From Deinococcus sp. HSC-46F16 (GTDB taxonomy: Bacteria > Deinococcota > Deinococci > Deinococcales > Deinococcaceae): 64,000 nucleotides of DNA. How positions within the stretch are numbered: the first letter of the stretch is position 1; the number at the start of each line of letters is the position of its first letter. The DNA lies in assembly GCF_024171495.1 (NCBI RefSeq), contig NZ_JALJZW010000001.1:310001-374000 (forward strand), written 5' to 3'. Below, piece after piece: positions 45,087-59,324 of this stretch. Below the pieces are notes generated by a model. That model saw only the letters and a list, made by a program, of their open reading frames with translations, had not been told where the DNA came from and ran no database searches. The translations under genes were made by a program, and so were the position numbers.

Positions 45087-45110
45087 CCGCCCTCCATTTC
45101 GGGAGAGCGG
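45087..45110. terminator. Bidirectional hairpin between convergent genes
   Basis: A 9-bp stem with one G-T pair (CCGCCCTCC / GGAGAGCGG) and a 6-nt loop, between the desaturase and the protease genes. No T-run, so confidence is moderate. Confidence 0.45.
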
Positions 45111-45128
45111 CCCCTTGAAAGGTCTGGC

Positions 45129-46880
45129 TTACTGCCCGGTGATCGCCTTGAGCGGGTTCACCAGCCCGTAGCCGAAGTTGTTGTCCTTGCCCGCCGTGCC
45201 GAGGTCCTTGGCGGTGGAGGTCAGCAGGTTCAGGAGCTGCGTGTTGGTCAGCGTGGGCTTGGCGGCCCACACCACGGCGGCGGCGGCGCTGACATGCGGG
45301 GTCGCCATAGAGGTGCCGTTGAAGTACTCGTAGTCCGCGCCCTTCACGCTGACCGTGCCGGAGGTGGGCAGCTTGGCAAGCAGGCCCTGGCCGTCGGTCT
45401 GGGTGATCCCCACGACGGGCACGCTGTAGGCGTTGGTCAGGCTCATGCCCAGCGGTCCGGCGGCGTTGTTGTAGATCATGACGGCCTTCGCGCCGCTGCC
45501 GACCGCGTTGGCGACCTTCTCCTCGAAGGAGCAGGTGCCGCGCGAGATCAGGGCAATCATCCCGCTGAGGGCCGCGTTGCGCGTGCCGACGCCACAGAAC
45601 TCGTTGTTCGTGCCGCCTGCTGCCACGACCGTACCCGTGAAGGTGGCCTTGGCGCTGAGGTCAGCGGCCTGCACGTCCGTGAAGGTCACGCCGCCGCCCG
45701 AGGCGCTCGCCTTGGTCCCGTGGCCCAGCGGTACCGAGCTGAGCACGCTCACGCCGGGGCCGACCAGATCGACCTGGGTGCCGAAGTTGGAGAAGTCGGC
45801 CTTGGCTTCCGCGTCGTCGATGGCCCCCACGCCGACCACGTTGGTGTACGCGGCGGGGTAGGAGACGGCGGCGCCGTCGTTGCCCGTCGCGGCGACGATC
45901 AGTGCGCCCTTGTTATAGACGCTAGTGTAGGCCCGCTGCTCGGTCTGGCTGGCGCGGCCCCCGCCCAGGGACAGGCTGATCACGACCTTGGCCTCGGTGC
46001 CGCCCTGAGATTTGAGCTGCGCGGCGCACCAGTTCACCCCGTTGATGATGCCGCTGGAGCTGCCCGAGCCGTCGTCGCCCAGCACGCGGGCCATGTAGAG
46101 GTTTACACCCGTCGCCACGCCGACCACGCCATTGGGGTCCATGCCGTTTTGCTGCCCGCCCGCGCCGGTGCCTGCCCCGTACTGCGCGAACACCGTTCCG
46201 GCAACGTGCGTGCCGTGCCCGTTCACGTCGTTCAGGAGGTAGGCGTTGCCCCGGCCCGCTTCACCCGTGAAGTTCTTGAAGCCCTTGAGCAGGCGGCTGA
46301 ACTCGGGGTGGTTGCCGTCAATCCCAGTGTCCCCGATGCACACGGCCACGCCCGCCCCGGTGTAGTTACTGGCCCGCATCTGCGAGACGCGCAGCGCGTT
46401 GTCGCCCCAGGTGTACTCGCCGCTGGGGGTGTAGAGGGGCGTGGCCTGCGCCGAGAGGCCCTGAGCGCTCAGGCCGCCGCCCCCCTGCGCGTCGGTCGTT
46501 CCGCTGCGGCGACCCAGCGCGACCCGCTTGAGGTCGGGTTCCACGTACTCCACCAGGGGGTTGCCCTCCAGCTTGCGCAGCGCCTCAGGGCTGAGGCGTA
46601 CCGCCGCCGCGCTGATCTCGGCCCACTGGCTGGTCAGCACACCGCCCGCCGCCGTGATCGCCTGCGCCTGAAGCTGCGCCTGCGCCGCCAGCTCCTGGGC
46701 ACCCAGGCTCTGCGCCCCCAGCGCACTGTCCTTGAACCCCACGAGGTACGCGCCGGGGGTGGCCTCGTCGGCGGTGGGAGCGGGCGTCGCGGCAACGGGC
46801 GCCGGGGCCTGGGTCTGCTGGCCGCAGGCGGCGAGCGTCAGGGCGAGGGTGGCGGCGAGCAGGGTGCGGGTGTGCGTCAT
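45129..46880 (-). CDS. Subtilisin-like S8 serine protease, lipoprotein, with PA domain
   Basis: 583 residues. Lipobox LTLAAC with C19, an inhibitor-type prodomain to about residue 118, then the S8 catalytic domain: Asp184 in CIGDTGIDG, His222 in [10 protein letters not shown], and the Ser in [14 protein letters not shown] near residue 530. A PA (protease-associated) domain is inserted at about residues 410-500 ([17 protein letters not shown]). It is exported and anchored by lipid. It probably degrades extracellular protein. Confidence 0.95.
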   Translation of the reverse strand: MTHTRTLLAATLALTLAACGQQTQAPAPVAATPAPTADEATPGAYLVGFKDSALGAQSLGAQELAAQAQLQAQAITAAGGVLTSQWAEISAAAVRLSPEALRKLEGNPLVEYVEPDLKRVALGRRSGTTDAQGGGGLSAQGLSAQATPLYTPSGEYTWGDNALRVSQMRASNYTGAGVAVCIGDTGIDGNHPEFSRLLKGFKNFTGEAGRGNAYLLNDVNGHGTHVAGTVFAQYGAGTGAGGQQNGMDPNGVVGVATGVNLYMARVLGDDGSGSSSGIINGVNWCAAQLKSQGGTEAKVVISLSLGGGRASQTEQRAYTSVYNKGALIVAATGNDGAAVSYPAAYTNVVGVGAIDDAEAKADFSNFGTQVDLVGPGVSVLSSVPLGHGTKASASGGGVTFTDVQAADLSAKATFTGTVVAAGGTNNEFCGVGTRNAALSGMIALISRGTCSFEEKVANAVGSGAKAVMIYNNAAGPLGMSLTNAYSVPVVGITQTDGQGLLAKLPTSGTVSVKGADYEYFNGTSMATPHVSAAAAVVWAAKPTLTNTQLLNLLTSTAKDLGTAGKDNNFGYGLVNPLKAITGQ

Positions 46881-47228
46881 GGAAACCTCTGGAAAAGCGA
46901 GAAGGCGATAGACGAAGGCGGCCGCACCGGTCCCCGGTGTGGAAGGAACTGGGAGGAATGTCCCGTTCAGATGAATGGAATGTGGGGCGAATACTAGAGT
47001 GCAGTGAGAGGTACACTCTCACTCTGTCTAGACAGAACTGTACCCAGTCAAGAATCAGTCAGATTCGTGGTGTGGGCCTGTGGAAATGGCGCAGTCGCAG
47101 GGCATAGTTGGCCCAAAGCGTGGTGCATTCGCCTATGCTCCTGTGTCCATCCGGCCGCACATCACAGAAAAGAGGACGGGCCACCCATCACGGCGCCCGC
47201 CCTTCAATTGCTGAGTTCTTCGGCTAAC
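46881..47228. promoter_or_regulatory. 348-nt intergenic region with two operator-like inverted repeats
   Basis: Upstream of the protease (minus strand). Contains a 7-bp inverted repeat GTGAGAG-N5-CTCTCAC (47004-47022) and, touching it, a perfect 14-bp palindrome TCTGTCTAGACAGA (47023-47036). A minus-strand TAGTAT box near 46992 is a candidate -10 for the protease, with about 105 nt of leader. The rest holds no gene that can be supported, only the rocA terminator at its right end. Confidence 0.45.
47174..47202 (-). terminator. Terminator of the proline catabolism operon
   Basis: On the minus strand GGGCGGGC pairs with GCCCGTCC (8 bp, one G-T) around a 13-nt loop, followed by TCTTTTCTG, 26 nt after the rocA stop. 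Confidence 0.6.
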
Positions 47229-48796
<1,568 letters not shown>

Positions 48797-48800
<4 letters not shown>

Positions 48801-49231
48801 GGGGCACTCCGGAGGCCGCGCTCGGGCGGCGGCACGAGGTCGAAGAGCGAATCGCCGGGGCGGTCGAGCCGCCGGGCGTGGGGGCCGGGGTCGGGCAGCC
48901 CGCCCGGAAAGAGGCGGCGGGCCAGGCCCGCGAGAAAGGCGCGGGGGTGCCGGGGCGGTTCGGGCAGGCGGCCCAGCAGAAACCAGCCCAGGTCCCGGTC
49001 GTCGAATTCATTCAGCGCGTAAGCCCAGGTGCGGGCCAGTGCTGCCTCCTGCGCTTCCCCCAATGCGTCGAGGTGCGGTAGCAGCAGGGCCGCGAGCGTG
49101 TCCAGCCCCACCTCGGTGTCGGGGTCGAGGTAGGTCAGCGGGTGCGCCGCCTGCCCGGAGCGCCAGCCCAGCATCCCCAGGAACTGCCCCAGGTAGAAGC
49201 CGTTCACGTGGCCGCAATCGGGATACAGCAC
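48797..49231 (-). CDS. Hypothetical protein between proDH and rocA
   Basis: 144 residues, helical, with [26 protein letters not shown] at the N-terminus and a Pro-rich, basic C-terminus. No family recognised. The GTG at 49231 is the first start after the proDH stop; the gene then overlaps rocA by 4 nt. Its place inside the proline operon suggests a role in proline or P5C handling, but that is inference. Confidence 0.6.
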
Positions 49232-49245
49232 GCCCGCTGCCGCCT

Positions 49246-50178
49246 TCAGCCCTTGAGCATCCCGCGCAGCACGAAGACGGCGTTGCGCGGCGTCTCCGCG
49301 ATGCGGCGGGAGAAGTAGGGGTACCAGTCGCGCCCGTAGGGGATATACGCCCGCACCCGGTAGCCCTGCCGCGCGAGATCCTGTTGCAGGTCGCGGCGGA
49401 TGCCGTACAGCATCTGGAACTCGAAGGCGTCTTTGGCAATGCCGTGCGCGAGGGAGAAGAGCTTCACGTCCTCGATGATGGACTCGTCGTGGGTGGCGAC
49501 GTTGACATAGTTCCCGGCCTTCATGTGTGCGTACACCAATCGGCGGTAACTCGCGTCCACGTCGGCCTTGTCGGGCATGGCGACCGACTCGGGTTCGAGG
49601 TAGGCGCCCTTCACGATGCGGAGGTTGGGCCGCAGGTCGTCGAGGCTGTCCCGGTCGGCCTCCGAGCGGTAGAGGTAGCTCTGGAGGACCGTGCCGACAT
49701 GCGCGTGCCCGAACTCGTTCACGAGGAGGCGGAACTGCGCGAGGGTCTGGTCCACGCGGGGGTGGTCCTCCATGTCGAGGCACACGAACCCGCCGTACTC
49801 CCTGGCCCGTCCCACGATGCGCCGGGCGTTGGTGAGGCCGAGGTCCTCGCCCTCCACGGTCTGGCCCTGGCCCACGCTGGAGAGCTTCACGCTGACGTAG
49901 GGGGTCAGCCCGGCCGCGTGCGCCTGGTCGAGCAGGTCGAGCACCTTGGCTGCGAACTCATTGGCCCGCTCGGGCGAGGCGACGAATTCCCCAAGGAGGT
50001 CGAGGTTCCCGAGAATCCCGTCCCGGCTCAGGTCCTGCACGGCGCGGATGGCGGAGGAGGCGTCCTCGCCCGCCACGAAGCGTTGGGCCATGCCCCAGCC
50101 ACGCGAGCGCACGAGGTCTTCGACGACTTTCTGTCCCGAGACGGTCAGGACGGCCTTGCGGTAAATCTGGTCAAGCAT
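49246..50178 (-). CDS. Proline dehydrogenase
   Basis: 310 residues, FAD-dependent TIM-barrel enzyme of the monofunctional type found in Deinococcus-Thermus bacteria. Typical segments: [56 protein letters not shown] and [18 protein letters not shown]. It oxidises proline to P5C for RocA, and passes electrons to the quinone pool. The ATG at 50178 gives MLDQIYRK; the upstream gntR stop overlaps the start region. Confidence 0.95.
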   Translation of the reverse strand: MLDQIYRKAVLTVSGQKVVEDLVRSRGWGMAQRFVAGEDASSAIRAVQDLSRDGILGNLDLLGEFVASPERANEFAAKVLDLLDQAHAAGLTPYVSVKLSSVGQGQTVEGEDLGLTNARRIVGRAREYGGFVCLDMEDHPRVDQTLAQFRLLVNEFGHAHVGTVLQSYLYRSEADRDSLDDLRPNLRIVKGAYLEPESVAMPDKADVDASYRRLVYAHMKAGNYVNVATHDESIIEDVKLFSLAHGIAKDAFEFQMLYGIRRDLQQDLARQGYRVRAYIPYGRDWYPYFSRRIAETPRNAVFVLRGMLKG

Positions 50179-50833
50179 GTGGGTTGACTCCGAGGTTCTC
50201 CAGCACGAGGGGGGCGAAGGTGCGGACATGGCGCCGGGCGGCTTCTCGGGCCGCCTCCGCGTCGCGCGAGAGCACCGCCGCGAGAATCGCCGCGTGCCCC
50301 GCCGCCGTGTCCGGGTGGGCATTGTAGGTGCGGGTCTGGTGTTTGATCAGGGCCACGCGCTGCTCCAGGCCCCGCGCCAGTTCCGCCAAGGGAAGGTTGT
50401 GCGCCGCCGCCGTCACCGCCGCGTGAAAGGCGAGGTCCAGCCGGGTCTGCACCCGGTAGTCTTCCGTCCGCGCCGCGCCGAGCCGGGCGAGTGCCTCCTC
50501 CAGGTGCCGGGCGTCCTCGGCAGTGTGGTTGGCCGCCGCGAGCGCCGCTGCCAGCCCGTCGAGTTCCTCGCGCACCACGTAGGTGGCGCGGGCCTCCTCG
50601 GCGCTGACCTGCCGCACCCGCACGCCCTTGTTCGCTTCCGCGACGAGCAGCCCTTCTTGCGTCAGGCGCATCACCGCCTCGCGCACCGGGGTCCGGCTCA
50701 CGCCCAGGCGCTGGCCCAGTTCGGCCTCGCCCAGCCGCTCGCCGGGCAGAAAGTCGCCGTCCAGCACCGCCCGGCGCAGGTGGTCGTAGACCCCGTCGCG
50801 GACCAGGGTGGGACGCTCGAAGGAAGGAGGCAC
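50171..50833 (-). CDS. GntR-family (FCD-type) regulator, probable regulator of proline use
   Basis: 220 residues. N-terminal winged helix ([44 protein letters not shown]) and a C-terminal FCD ligand domain with the metal-type His set (residue 135 on: [20 protein letters not shown]). The GTG start at 50833 lies 6 nt after a TACAAT box, so it is likely leaderless; a TTG at 50884 would give 17 more residues. It overlaps proDH and is in the same operon. Confidence 0.85.
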   Translation of the reverse strand: MPPSFERPTLVRDGVYDHLRRAVLDGDFLPGERLGEAELGQRLGVSRTPVREAVMRLTQEGLLVAEANKGVRVRQVSAEEARATYVVREELDGLAAALAAANHTAEDARHLEEALARLGAARTEDYRVQTRLDLAFHAAVTAAAHNLPLAELARGLEQRVALIKHQTRTYNAHPDTAAGHAAILAAVLSRDAEAAREAARRHVRTFAPLVLENLGVNPHA

Positions 50834-50835
50834 CT

Positions 50836-50848
50836 GGATATTGTATCC
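50836..50848 (-). promoter_or_regulatory. Inverted repeat overlapping the gntR -10 box
   Basis: GGATA-TTG-TATCC, a perfect 5-bp inverted repeat, contains the TACAAT box (minus strand, 50840-50845). A site here would let the regulator block its own promoter and that of the proline operon. Confidence 0.45.
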
Positions 50849-50859
50849 AATCTGAGGTG

Positions 50860-50876
50860 GGCGGGAAGGTCCCGCC
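50860..50876. terminator. GC-rich hairpin between mgtC and gntR
   Basis: A 7-bp stem GGCGGGA / TCCCGCC with a 3-nt loop, just after the mgtC stop. It could limit read-through from mgtC; no T-run. Confidence 0.35.
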
Positions 50877-50880
50877 TCCT

Positions 50881-51351
50881 TCAAGTGCCCTGCTCATCCT
50901 CCGACTTGTGCCGGTCGGCCAGCCGTCCCAGGACGCCCAGGGTAAAGAGGATCAGCAAGGTGGCCCCGGTCGCCAGGACATACAGGTGCAGGCCGCAGGC
51001 CACCCCCACCCCGGCGGTGGCGAGCATTCCGGCGGCGGTGGTCAGCCCCTTGGCCTGCCCGCTGCTGCGGTCGGAGAAGATCGCCCCGGCGCCCAGAAAG
51101 CTCACCCCGCTGACGACCGCGCCCAGCACCCCGACGAGGTCAAAGCGCACCTGTGTGGAGTCATCCGAAAACCGGAAGATCAGGGTATCGGCCAGCACCA
51201 CGAACAGGGCTGCGCTGACCCCGATCAGGATGTAGGTGCGCAGCCCCGCGCCCCGGCCGAGTTGCTCGCGCTCCCAGCCGATCAGCCCACTGAGGACGAA
51301 GGCGGCGAGCGGTCCGCGCATCAACGCCAGTTCGGCCCAGACGGTGTCCAT
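50881..51351 (-). CDS. MgtC/SapB family membrane protein
   Basis: 156 residues, four to five membrane segments and the conserved [32 protein letters not shown] signature with Arg/Glu pairs. MgtC-like proteins help survival at low Mg and in hosts; here only the family is certain. The ATG at 51351 lies 6 nt after TACCCT; an ATG at 51369 is also possible. Confidence 0.85.
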   Translation of the reverse strand: MDTVWAELALMRGPLAAFVLSGLIGWEREQLGRGAGLRTYILIGVSAALFVVLADTLIFRFSDDSTQVRFDLVGVLGAVVSGVSFLGAGAIFSDRSSGQAKGLTTAAGMLATAGVGVACGLHLYVLATGATLLILFTLGVLGRLADRHKSEDEQGT

Positions 51352-51428
51352 GGGTGTAGGGTACGGCATGGGAGGTCGTCCGTCGCCAGGGACCGGTCGT
51401 CAGCAGGGTCAGGCCCCACGCGCCGCGC

Positions 51429-51833
51429 TCAGTCCGCGTAACTCGGCTCAATAGGAAAGATGCGGTCGGCAAGGGTCGCCAGCCCGCGCGTTCCGGCCCG
51501 GCGCTGGCAGGCCGCCGTGTCCAGGCAGAGGGTGACGTAGCGGGTGCGCCGCGCGGCCACGACCACCCGGTAAAAGGCCGCCTCCTGCCGCGAGCGGGTG
51601 AAGTGACACAGGTCGCAGTGCAGGGCATTTTTGCCCTTGGGGTCCAGCGGGGTGAATTCGGCCAGTTGATCGCCGTGGACAAGGGCGAGCCGTCCGTCTG
51701 CCACCGGGTAGAGGCCCAGGGTCAGGGGCGAGTCCTGGCCCTGCGCCTCCCCGAACAGTTCGCGGTACGACTCCGGAAACAGTTCCCGCAGCACGTCGCG
51801 GGCGCTGTGGTTCTTGGGGGGCGTGTCGCTCAT
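51429..51833 (-). CDS. FBP-like treble-clef zinc-finger protein
   Basis: 134 residues. The C-terminal half has paired cysteines CDLCHF (about residue 74) and a later LCLDTAAC, the pattern of the C-terminal zinc finger of elongation factor G-binding (FBP) proteins. Those proteins bind EF-G and can restore translation under fusidic acid-type stress. The N-terminal domain is not recognised. It is divergent from recO. Confidence 0.7.
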   Translation of the reverse strand: MSDTPPKNHSARDVLRELFPESYRELFGEAQGQDSPLTLGLYPVADGRLALVHGDQLAEFTPLDPKGKNALHCDLCHFTRSRQEAAFYRVVVAARRTRYVTLCLDTAACQRRAGTRGLATLADRIFPIEPSYAD

Positions 51834-51968
51834 GGGGCCGAGTGTACGGGAGGCCATCCGCCCCGAACGTGGGGGGAGTTTCAGCCGTTCGTCACGCAGG
51901 GGGCGGGCTGCCCCCAACCGTGCCCCCTCGCCCCCTCGCCGGGCGCCCACCGGCCTAGACTGGTTCCC

Positions 51969-52724
<756 letters not shown>

Positions 52725-52828
52725 GGCGCACAGGGGCCGACTGCGCTCCACCCTAAGCCCGAGGGGATACGGAGAAGGCCCACGCCGGTAGGGAAGACGT
52801 GAGCCCGAGTGCAGAGTGCAGGCAGGTT

Positions 52829-53719
52829 TTACCGCACGCGGTTCTTCTCAATGAAGTCAATGACCTGTTGCCGCGTGCCGCCCAGGAAGGTCAGCGGCCG
52901 GGCCAGCGCTCCCACAATCGTGATGTGGTTGACACGGGGAATGACCGTGCGCGTGACCGGTACCCCGGCCCGCTTCAGCGCGGCTTCCATATTCAGGGCG
53001 TTTTGCGGGTGGACGGTGGTGTCGTTCTCGGCCACCAGCAGCAGGTGGGGCGGCGCATCGGGGCGCACGTGGCGGTCGGGCATGATCTCGTCGGGGGTGC
53101 CGCCCTCCGGGAAGGCGACCCGGCTCTGGAAATCCCGAAAGTCGTAGGAGTACGGCCCCGCGATCCCGATCACGCCGCGCACGGCCCGGATCGGCACGCC
53201 CGCCTCGCGCAGCCAACGCTCGTTGACCACGGCCTCCACCGCGTTGAAGGCCCCCGCCGAGTGTCCCGTCACGAAGAGGCTGTCGGGGTTACCGCCCAAC
53301 TTCGCCGCGTGGTCCCGCATCCACCGCAGTGCGGCGGCGGTGTCCTGGATGTACGCCGGGTAACGGTTTTGCGGCGCGAGGCGGTAGTTCATCACGCCCG
53401 TCACGTACCCGGCCCGCGCGAGGCTCTCGCCGACGAACTTGTGCCCCTCCTTGTCGCCGTTCTGCCACGAGCCGCCGTGGACGAACAGCACCACCGGGGC
53501 ATTCCGGGCGTCCTGCGGCGCGTACACGTCGAGCACGTTGCGGGCGTCGGGGCCGTAGCGCTGGTCGCGGGTGACTTCCAGACCACGGGTGCTGACGGCC
53601 GCGTTGAGGAGGTTCTGGGCACCCGCCCCGGCCGTCTGGCCCGAGCAGGCGGTGAGGGTGAGGCCGAGGGCGAGGAGACTCAGGCCGGGCAGCAGACGGC
53701 GGGCAGCACGGGAAGACAT
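52829..53719 (-). CDS. Alpha/beta hydrolase, esterase-like lipoprotein
   Basis: 296 residues. Lipobox ALGLTLTAC with C25, then the oxyanion motif [12 protein letters not shown], nucleophile GHSAG, and catalytic His in RVNHITIVG near the C-terminus. This is the acetyl-hydrolase/BD-FAE type, acting on small esters outside the cytoplasm. Substrate unknown. Confidence 0.88.
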   Translation of the reverse strand: MSSRAARRLLPGLSLLALGLTLTACSGQTAGAGAQNLLNAAVSTRGLEVTRDQRYGPDARNVLDVYAPQDARNAPVVLFVHGGSWQNGDKEGHKFVGESLARAGYVTGVMNYRLAPQNRYPAYIQDTAAALRWMRDHAAKLGGNPDSLFVTGHSAGAFNAVEAVVNERWLREAGVPIRAVRGVIGIAGPYSYDFRDFQSRVAFPEGGTPDEIMPDRHVRPDAPPHLLLVAENDTTVHPQNALNMEAALKRAGVPVTRTVIPRVNHITIVGALARPLTFLGGTRQQVIDFIEKNRVR

Positions 53720-53856
53720 GCGCGGAGGCTAGCGGGCGGGCCGTCTCCCGGCTGGCACGGGGGGCACACTCGGGCTTGAGGCGGCCTTGAGCCGGAGCGC
53801 ACCCGGCGTCAGCCCGGCCGCACGAACCCCCACACTCCCGCGTCCGCTTCCCGCGC

Positions 53857-53862
53857 TAGCCT
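53857..53862 (+). promoter_or_regulatory. -10 box of the lycopene cyclase gene (leaderless)
   Basis: TAGCCT lies 7 nt before the ATG. Confidence 0.4.
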
Positions 53863-53869
53863 GCCGGGG

Positions 53870-55102
53870 ATGACAGCGGGAGGGACGGACGTGCTCGTGG
53901 TGGGGGGCGGACCGGCGGGCGCCGCGCTGGCGGCCGAGTGCGCCGCGCGGGGCCTCAGCGTGCGCCTGGTGGCCCCGCACGCGCCCCGCCCCTTCCCGGC
54001 GACCTACGGCGCGTGGCTCGACGAGGTGCCTGCGCCCGCACGGGACGCGCTCGCGCAGGTCTGGAGCGACGTGCGCGTCTACGCCGGGGCCGAGGCCACG
54101 CCCCTGCTGCGGCCCTATGCCCTGCTGGACAATGCCCGGCTGCTGGAGGGCTTGCTGGCGCGTGCGGGGAGTGGCCTGTGCTGGACTCGAGGCCGCGTCG
54201 TCCAGGCGGCGCGGGTGGGGGAGGGCTGGGAAGTCCACGGCAAGGACGGCGAGACGTGGCGGGCAGCGGTCATCGTGGATGCGGGAGGCCACGGCGGGAG
54301 TCTGGGTGTCCCGGTGCGGCCGGGCGGCGCGGCCCTCCAGACGGCTTACGGCGTGGTCGCGCAGTTTGACCGCCCCCCCGGTCCCCCCGGCGGCATGGTG
54401 TGGATGGACTACCGCGCGGGGCATCTGCCGCCCGCCGAGGTCCGCGCCCAGCCGACCTTCCTCTACACCATGCACCTCGGCGGGGGCCGTTACCTCGTGG
54501 AGGAGACCAGCCTGATCGCCCGGCCCGGGGTCACGCGCCCGCTGCTGCGGGAGCGCCTGCACGCCCGCCTCGCCGCGCAGGGGACGCCCCCGCGCGAGGT
54601 CGAACACGTCGAATGGGTCGCCTTTCCCATGAACACGGCGGCCCCCCGGCCCGGTCCCTGGCTGGCCTTCGGGTCGGCGGCGGGGCTGGTGCATCCGGTG
54701 AGCGGCTTTCAGGTGGCCGGAGCGCTGGCCGACGCGCCCGTGGTGGCGGGGGCGGTCGCGGACACGCTCGCCACGTGCGGTCCCGCCGCCGCCACCCGCG
54801 CCGGATGGGAAGCCCTGTGGCCCCCGGAGCGCCGCGCCGCCCGCGAGGTCGCCCTGCTGGGAGTGGACGCGCTGCTGGCCCTGCCGGGGGACGCGCTGCC
54901 TGCCTTCTTCTCTGCCTTTTTCCACCTGCCCGCCGAGCAGTGGCGCGGCTTTCTCGCGCCGCGCACGGACGCGGGGGCGCTGGCCCGCACCATGCTGCGG
55001 CTGTTCGCGCACGCGCCGAACCGGGTCCGCCTTCCCCTCGTCCGCGCCGCGCTGGGACAGGCGGGAACGAGTGGCCGGGCGCTGCTCTCGGCGCTGGATT
55101 AA
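53870..55102 (+). CDS. crtL: Lycopene cyclase, CrtL type
   Basis: 410 residues. N-terminal dinucleotide motif [24 protein letters not shown]; the cyclase-specific [20 protein letters not shown] and the [11 protein letters not shown] and [17 protein letters not shown] segments fit lycopene beta-cyclases. It closes a ring on lycopene, a step needed for monocyclic carotenoids such as deinoxanthin. It is not next to the prenyltransferase/desaturase pair, so carotenoid genes are split in this genome. Confidence 0.9.
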   Translation: MTAGGTDVLVVGGGPAGAALAAECAARGLSVRLVAPHAPRPFPATYGAWLDEVPAPARDALAQVWSDVRVYAGAEATPLLRPYALLDNARLLEGLLARAGSGLCWTRGRVVQAARVGEGWEVHGKDGETWRAAVIVDAGGHGGSLGVPVRPGGAALQTAYGVVAQFDRPPGPPGGMVWMDYRAGHLPPAEVRAQPTFLYTMHLGGGRYLVEETSLIARPGVTRPLLRERLHARLAAQGTPPREVEHVEWVAFPMNTAAPRPGPWLAFGSAAGLVHPVSGFQVAGALADAPVVAGAVADTLATCGPAAATRAGWEALWPPERRAAREVALLGVDALLALPGDALPAFFSAFFHLPAEQWRGFLAPRTDAGALARTMLRLFAHAPNRVRLPLVRAALGQAGTSGRALLSALD

Positions 55103-55159
55103 GATTCGCCGCCGCGCCCTCCACATCCGCCCCCGCCCCCGCCCGGCCCACCCTGGGGC

Positions 55160-55372
55160 ATGACCGACAACCGCGACCGCAGCGGCCACGCCGCCGCCGA
55201 GGACCAGGGCCACACCTACGCCACCAACCAGACCGAGATCGTGGAAGAGGGCATGCAGGGCGCGACCGGCAGCATGGACGCCAACGGCCTCTCGGAGGGG
55301 GCCGGGCAGGACAAGCTGGAAGAGCTGCGTGAGAACCTCTCGGAGATGACGGACGGGAGCGAAGAACAGTAG
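55160..55372 (+). CDS. Small acidic hydrophilic protein (70 residues)
   Basis: The product is highly acidic, rich in Glu, Asp, Gln and Gly, without hydrophobic core ([19 protein letters not shown]), as in disordered stress-type proteins. It follows crtL by 57 nt. No ribosome site is obvious. A role in desiccation tolerance would be a guess. Confidence 0.5.
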   Translation: MTDNRDRSGHAAAEDQGHTYATNQTEIVEEGMQGATGSMDANGLSEGAGQDKLEELRENLSEMTDGSEEQ

Positions 55373-55472
55373 AGCCGACCGGGAGAGCCGCCGCTTCAGT
55401 TTTCAGTTGAGGCGGTGGCCCTTTGCCGTTCTCCGCGTCCCCCCGCCCCGGACGCCCCTCATGGGGGTTGCC

Positions 55473-55478
55473 TATACT
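55473..55478 (+). promoter_or_regulatory. -10 box of sdaAB (leaderless)
   Basis: TATACT is exactly 6 nt before the ATG of sdaAB; this spacing decides the start at 55485 over an upstream in-frame ATG. Confidence 0.5.
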
Positions 55479-55484
55479 TCCCCC

Positions 55485-56150
55485 ATGTCCCTTCTCGACA
55501 TGATCGGCCCCGTGATGATCGGGCCGAGCAGCAGCCACACGGCGGGGGCCTGCCGCCTGGGGCTGGTGGCCCACCACCTGCTGGGTGAGACCCCGCGCCG
55601 GGCCACTATCGGCCTGCACGCGAGCTTTGCCAAGACGGGCCGGGGCCACGGCACCCACCTCGCGCTGGTGGCGGGGCTGCTGGGCTATGCCCCCGACGAC
55701 CCCCGCCTGCCCCGCGCCTTCGAGGAAGCCGAGGCCGCCGGGCTGACCGTGGAGTTCCGCGACGTGGACCTCGGGGACGTGCACCCCAACACCGCGCACC
55801 TTGAGGTGCAGGGCGACACCGTGCGCGTGACCGTGCAGGGCAGCTCGACGGGCGGCGGCGTCATTCTGGTGACCCACGTGCAGGGCCTGGGCGTGAACTT
55901 CAGCGGGGCGGCCCCCACCCTGCTGCTGCGCTACACCGACGCGGTGGGCATGATCGCCCGCATCGCCGCCACGGTCGCCGCCGACGGGGTCAACATCGCC
56001 ACCCTGACCTGCACCCGCGCGGCGCGGGGCGGACAGGCCCTCGTCGCCATCGAACTCGACGCGCCCCTCAGCCCCGAGGCCCTGGCCTTTTTCGGCCGCT
56101 GGCCCGATGCCGACTGGGTGCGCCTGCTGCCCAAATTGATGGACGGCTAG
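55485..56150 (+). CDS. sdaAB: L-serine ammonia-lyase, beta subunit
   Basis: 221 residues. The N-terminal domain carries [15 protein letters not shown], the [4Fe-4S]-enzyme SDH beta signature, and the C-terminus is an ACT domain ([28 protein letters not shown]) that likely binds L-serine. With SdaAA it converts serine to pyruvate and ammonia. Split-subunit type. Confidence 0.95.
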   Translation: MSLLDMIGPVMIGPSSSHTAGACRLGLVAHHLLGETPRRATIGLHASFAKTGRGHGTHLALVAGLLGYAPDDPRLPRAFEEAEAAGLTVEFRDVDLGDVHPNTAHLEVQGDTVRVTVQGSSTGGGVILVTHVQGLGVNFSGAAPTLLLRYTDAVGMIARIAATVAADGVNIATLTCTRAARGGQALVAIELDAPLSPEALAFFGRWPDADWVRLLPKLMDG

Positions 56151-56253
56151 GCGGCCCACGCCGCCACACAGAGGCCGAGATGCCCAGAAGTCTGCCCTCC
56201 TCGACCTCTCGACGCCCAGACCCCTCGACCCCTATCCCTCCGGAGGAGCGCCC

Positions 56254-57138
<885 letters not shown>

Positions 57139-57164
57139 AGGCGGTAGGCCGTCCTCCCCTCGCT

Positions 57165-57851
57165 CTACGCCACCACCGTCAGCCCCAGCGCGGCCCGCAA
57201 CTCCCCGTGGTCGTTCAGCACGCGCACCGCTCCGGCCTCCCGCAGCGCCGCCGCACTGTCGGGGTGAACGTGCCCGCCCGCGAGGAGGCCCCACACGGTC
57301 GCCCCGGCGCTCACCCCCGCCAGCACGCCCGTCACGTTGTCCTCCACGACGAGGCAGCGGGCGGGGGAGACCCCCAACCGATTGGCGGCGTGGGCGTATA
57401 AGTCCGGCAGCGGCTTGCCCCGGCCGCCCACATGGGCTGGGTCGTAGGCGTGTTCGCCCACCAGCAGGGCCAGCCCCGCTGCCTCCAGCTTGAGGTGCAG
57501 CCGGGCGCGGAGACTGTTGCTCGCCACCGCGAAGGGGAGTCCCGACTGCCTGAGCACCCGCAGCGTGTCGGCCGCGCCCTCGATGGCGGGCGTCGCGTGA
57601 AAGGCCCGCGCCAGCCGAGCGTCGAGGTCGGGGAGGAAGCCCTCCGGCCGCTCCCAGCCGTACTCTGCCCGCAGCCAGTCGAAGAGGGCCGCGTGGGTGC
57701 TGCCCACGGCCCGGCTCATGAACCGGGCGCGGTCGAGCGTCAGCCCGTGTTCGGCCAGCAGTTCGACCCACACCCCGTTCGCCAGTTCCTCGCTGTCCAC
57801 CAGCACGCCGTCGAGATCGAAGAGAATGGCCTGAAAGGGTTGCAGAATCAC
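57165..57851 (-). CDS. HAD-family phosphatase (beta-phosphoglucomutase-like)
   Basis: 228 residues. HAD motif [19 protein letters not shown], motif II VASNSL, motif [13 protein letters not shown] (Lys) and motif [11 protein letters not shown]. The cap insertion after motif I puts it with small-sugar phosphatases or phosphomutases. The GTG start at 57851 overlaps the stop of the HIT gene (GTGA). Confidence 0.88.
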   Translation of the reverse strand: MILQPFQAILFDLDGVLVDSEELANGVWVELLAEHGLTLDRARFMSRAVGSTHAALFDWLRAEYGWERPEGFLPDLDARLARAFHATPAIEGAADTLRVLRQSGLPFAVASNSLRARLHLKLEAAGLALLVGEHAYDPAHVGGRGKPLPDLYAHAANRLGVSPARCLVVEDNVTGVLAGVSAGATVWGLLAGGHVHPDSAAALREAGAVRVLNDHGELRAALGLTVVA

Positions 57852-58195
57852 AGCACGTCGCTCCCCGGTGCCCCGTCCCATCCGGCCAGGATGTGGACGT
57901 GGGTGTGGAAGACCATCTGCCCGGCCCCGGCCCCGCAGTTCACGACCAGCCGGAAATCGGCCGCGTGCTGCCGCGCGACCCGCACGGCGGTCAGCCACAG
58001 CTCACCCATCTCGGCGGGATCGGTGATCTCGTCCACGCGGGCCGTGACCTTTTTCGGAATCACCAGCAGGTGAATGGGCGCCTTGGGCGCGATGTCGCGG
58101 ATGGCGATGAAGCCTTCGTCCTCATACACGATGTCGGCGGGCAGCTCGCGGCCGATGATGCGCTCGAAGAGAGAGGGGGCAGGCGGGTTATTCAT
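57848..58195 (-). CDS. HIT family (histidine triad) nucleotide-binding protein
   Basis: 115 residues with the HIT motif VFHTHVHIL (HxHxH) near residue 95 and the N-terminal [16 protein letters not shown] typical of the Hint branch. Hint proteins hydrolyse adenosine phosphoramidates. It is co-translated with the HAD gene. Confidence 0.93.
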   Translation of the reverse strand: MNNPPAPSLFERIIGRELPADIVYEDEGFIAIRDIAPKAPIHLLVIPKKVTARVDEITDPAEMGELWLTAVRVARQHAADFRLVVNCGAGAGQMVFHTHVHILAGWDGAPGSDVL

Positions 58196-58244
58196 GCCTT
58201 CACTCTAGGGAGTTCGCGGGCGGGGGAGGGGCACACTCGGGGGT

Positions 58245-59264
58245 ATGAGAGTGCCCAAGCGTCTGCTGCTGGCTGCCGGGGTGGGGCTGCTGAGCGCCCG
58301 CCGCCTGCTGAAGTCGCCCTTCGACCTGCAGGGCCGCAGCGTTCTGATCAGCGGGGGCTCGCGCGGCCTGGGGCTGGCCCTGGCCCGCGAGTTCGCCGCG
58401 CGGGGCGCCCGCCTGACCCTGCTTGCCCGCACCGCCGCCGACCTCGACCGCGCCGCCGCCGACCTGCGGGGCCGGGGGGCCACCGTCCATACCGTGACGG
58501 GCGACGTGACCGTGGACGCCGACGTGCGCCGCGCGGTCGAGGAGGCCAACCGTCAGCACGGCCGCCTCGACGTGGTGGTGAACAACGCCGGAATCATCAC
58601 GGTGGGGCCGCTGGAGAACATGACCGAGGAGCATTTCCGCGAGTCGCTGGAGGTCAACACCCTGGCCCCGCTGCGGCTGACGCGGGCCGCGCTGCCCTTC
58701 CTGCGGGCGCGGGGGGGGCGGGTCCTGATCGTGGCGTCGGTGGGGGCCAAGGTCGGCGTGCCGCACCTCGCGCCGTACTCGGTGAGCAAGTTCGCGGTGG
58801 CGGGGCTGGGCCAGGCCATGCGGGCGGAACTCGCGCGGGAGGGGGTGGGTGTCACCACCGTCTGCCCCGGCCTGATGCGGACCGGCAGCCCCCGCCACGC
58901 CGGGGTGAGTGGGCAGGCCGAGAAGGAATACGCCCTCTTCGCCACGGTGGACAACGCCCCCGTCATCTCGCTGGACGCCGCCGAGGCTGCCCGCCGCATC
59001 GTGGACGCCCTGGTGCGCGGCGACGCCGAGACGATGGTGGGCGGTCCCGCCCTGATCCTGCGCTACGCCCAGGCCCTCGCCCCACAGCTCACCGCCGATC
59101 TGCTCGCGCTGGGGGGGCGCCTGCTCCCCGCCCCGGTGCCGGGTGCCCGCACGGTGCCCGGCTCGGAAGCGGAGACCAGGGTCACCGAGCGCAATCCCAT
59201 CAAGCAGCGGGCCGAGGCCGATCTGAATGAGGGTGGTCCGACGGTCAAGCCTGAAACCACGTAG
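58245..59264 (+). CDS. Short-chain dehydrogenase/reductase
   Basis: 339 residues. Cofactor motif [21 protein letters not shown] near residue 113, and the catalytic YSVSK near residue 180. The C-terminal 80 residues, after the SDR domain, extend as a helical, basic tail ending near [10 protein letters not shown]. Substrate unknown. Confidence 0.9.
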   Translation: MRVPKRLLLAAGVGLLSARRLLKSPFDLQGRSVLISGGSRGLGLALAREFAARGARLTLLARTAADLDRAAADLRGRGATVHTVTGDVTVDADVRRAVEEANRQHGRLDVVVNNAGIITVGPLENMTEEHFRESLEVNTLAPLRLTRAALPFLRARGGRVLIVASVGAKVGVPHLAPYSVSKFAVAGLGQAMRAELAREGVGVTTVCPGLMRTGSPRHAGVSGQAEKEYALFATVDNAPVISLDAAEAARRIVDALVRGDAETMVGGPALILRYAQALAPQLTADLLALGGRLLPAPVPGARTVPGSEAETRVTERNPIKQRAEADLNEGGPTVKPETT

Positions 59265-59324
59265 GAACTGGGAACAGAAGAAGACCTCTCGTCGCTCGGA
59301 TGAGGGGGCTTCCCGTCCTGTCAA

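Noticed and set aside
50834..50884. TTG start for the GntR regulator
   Set aside because: It would add 17 poorly conserved-looking residues, and the -10 box and inverted repeat would fall inside the gene; the GTG at 50833 fits the leaderless layout better, though the TTG is not excluded.
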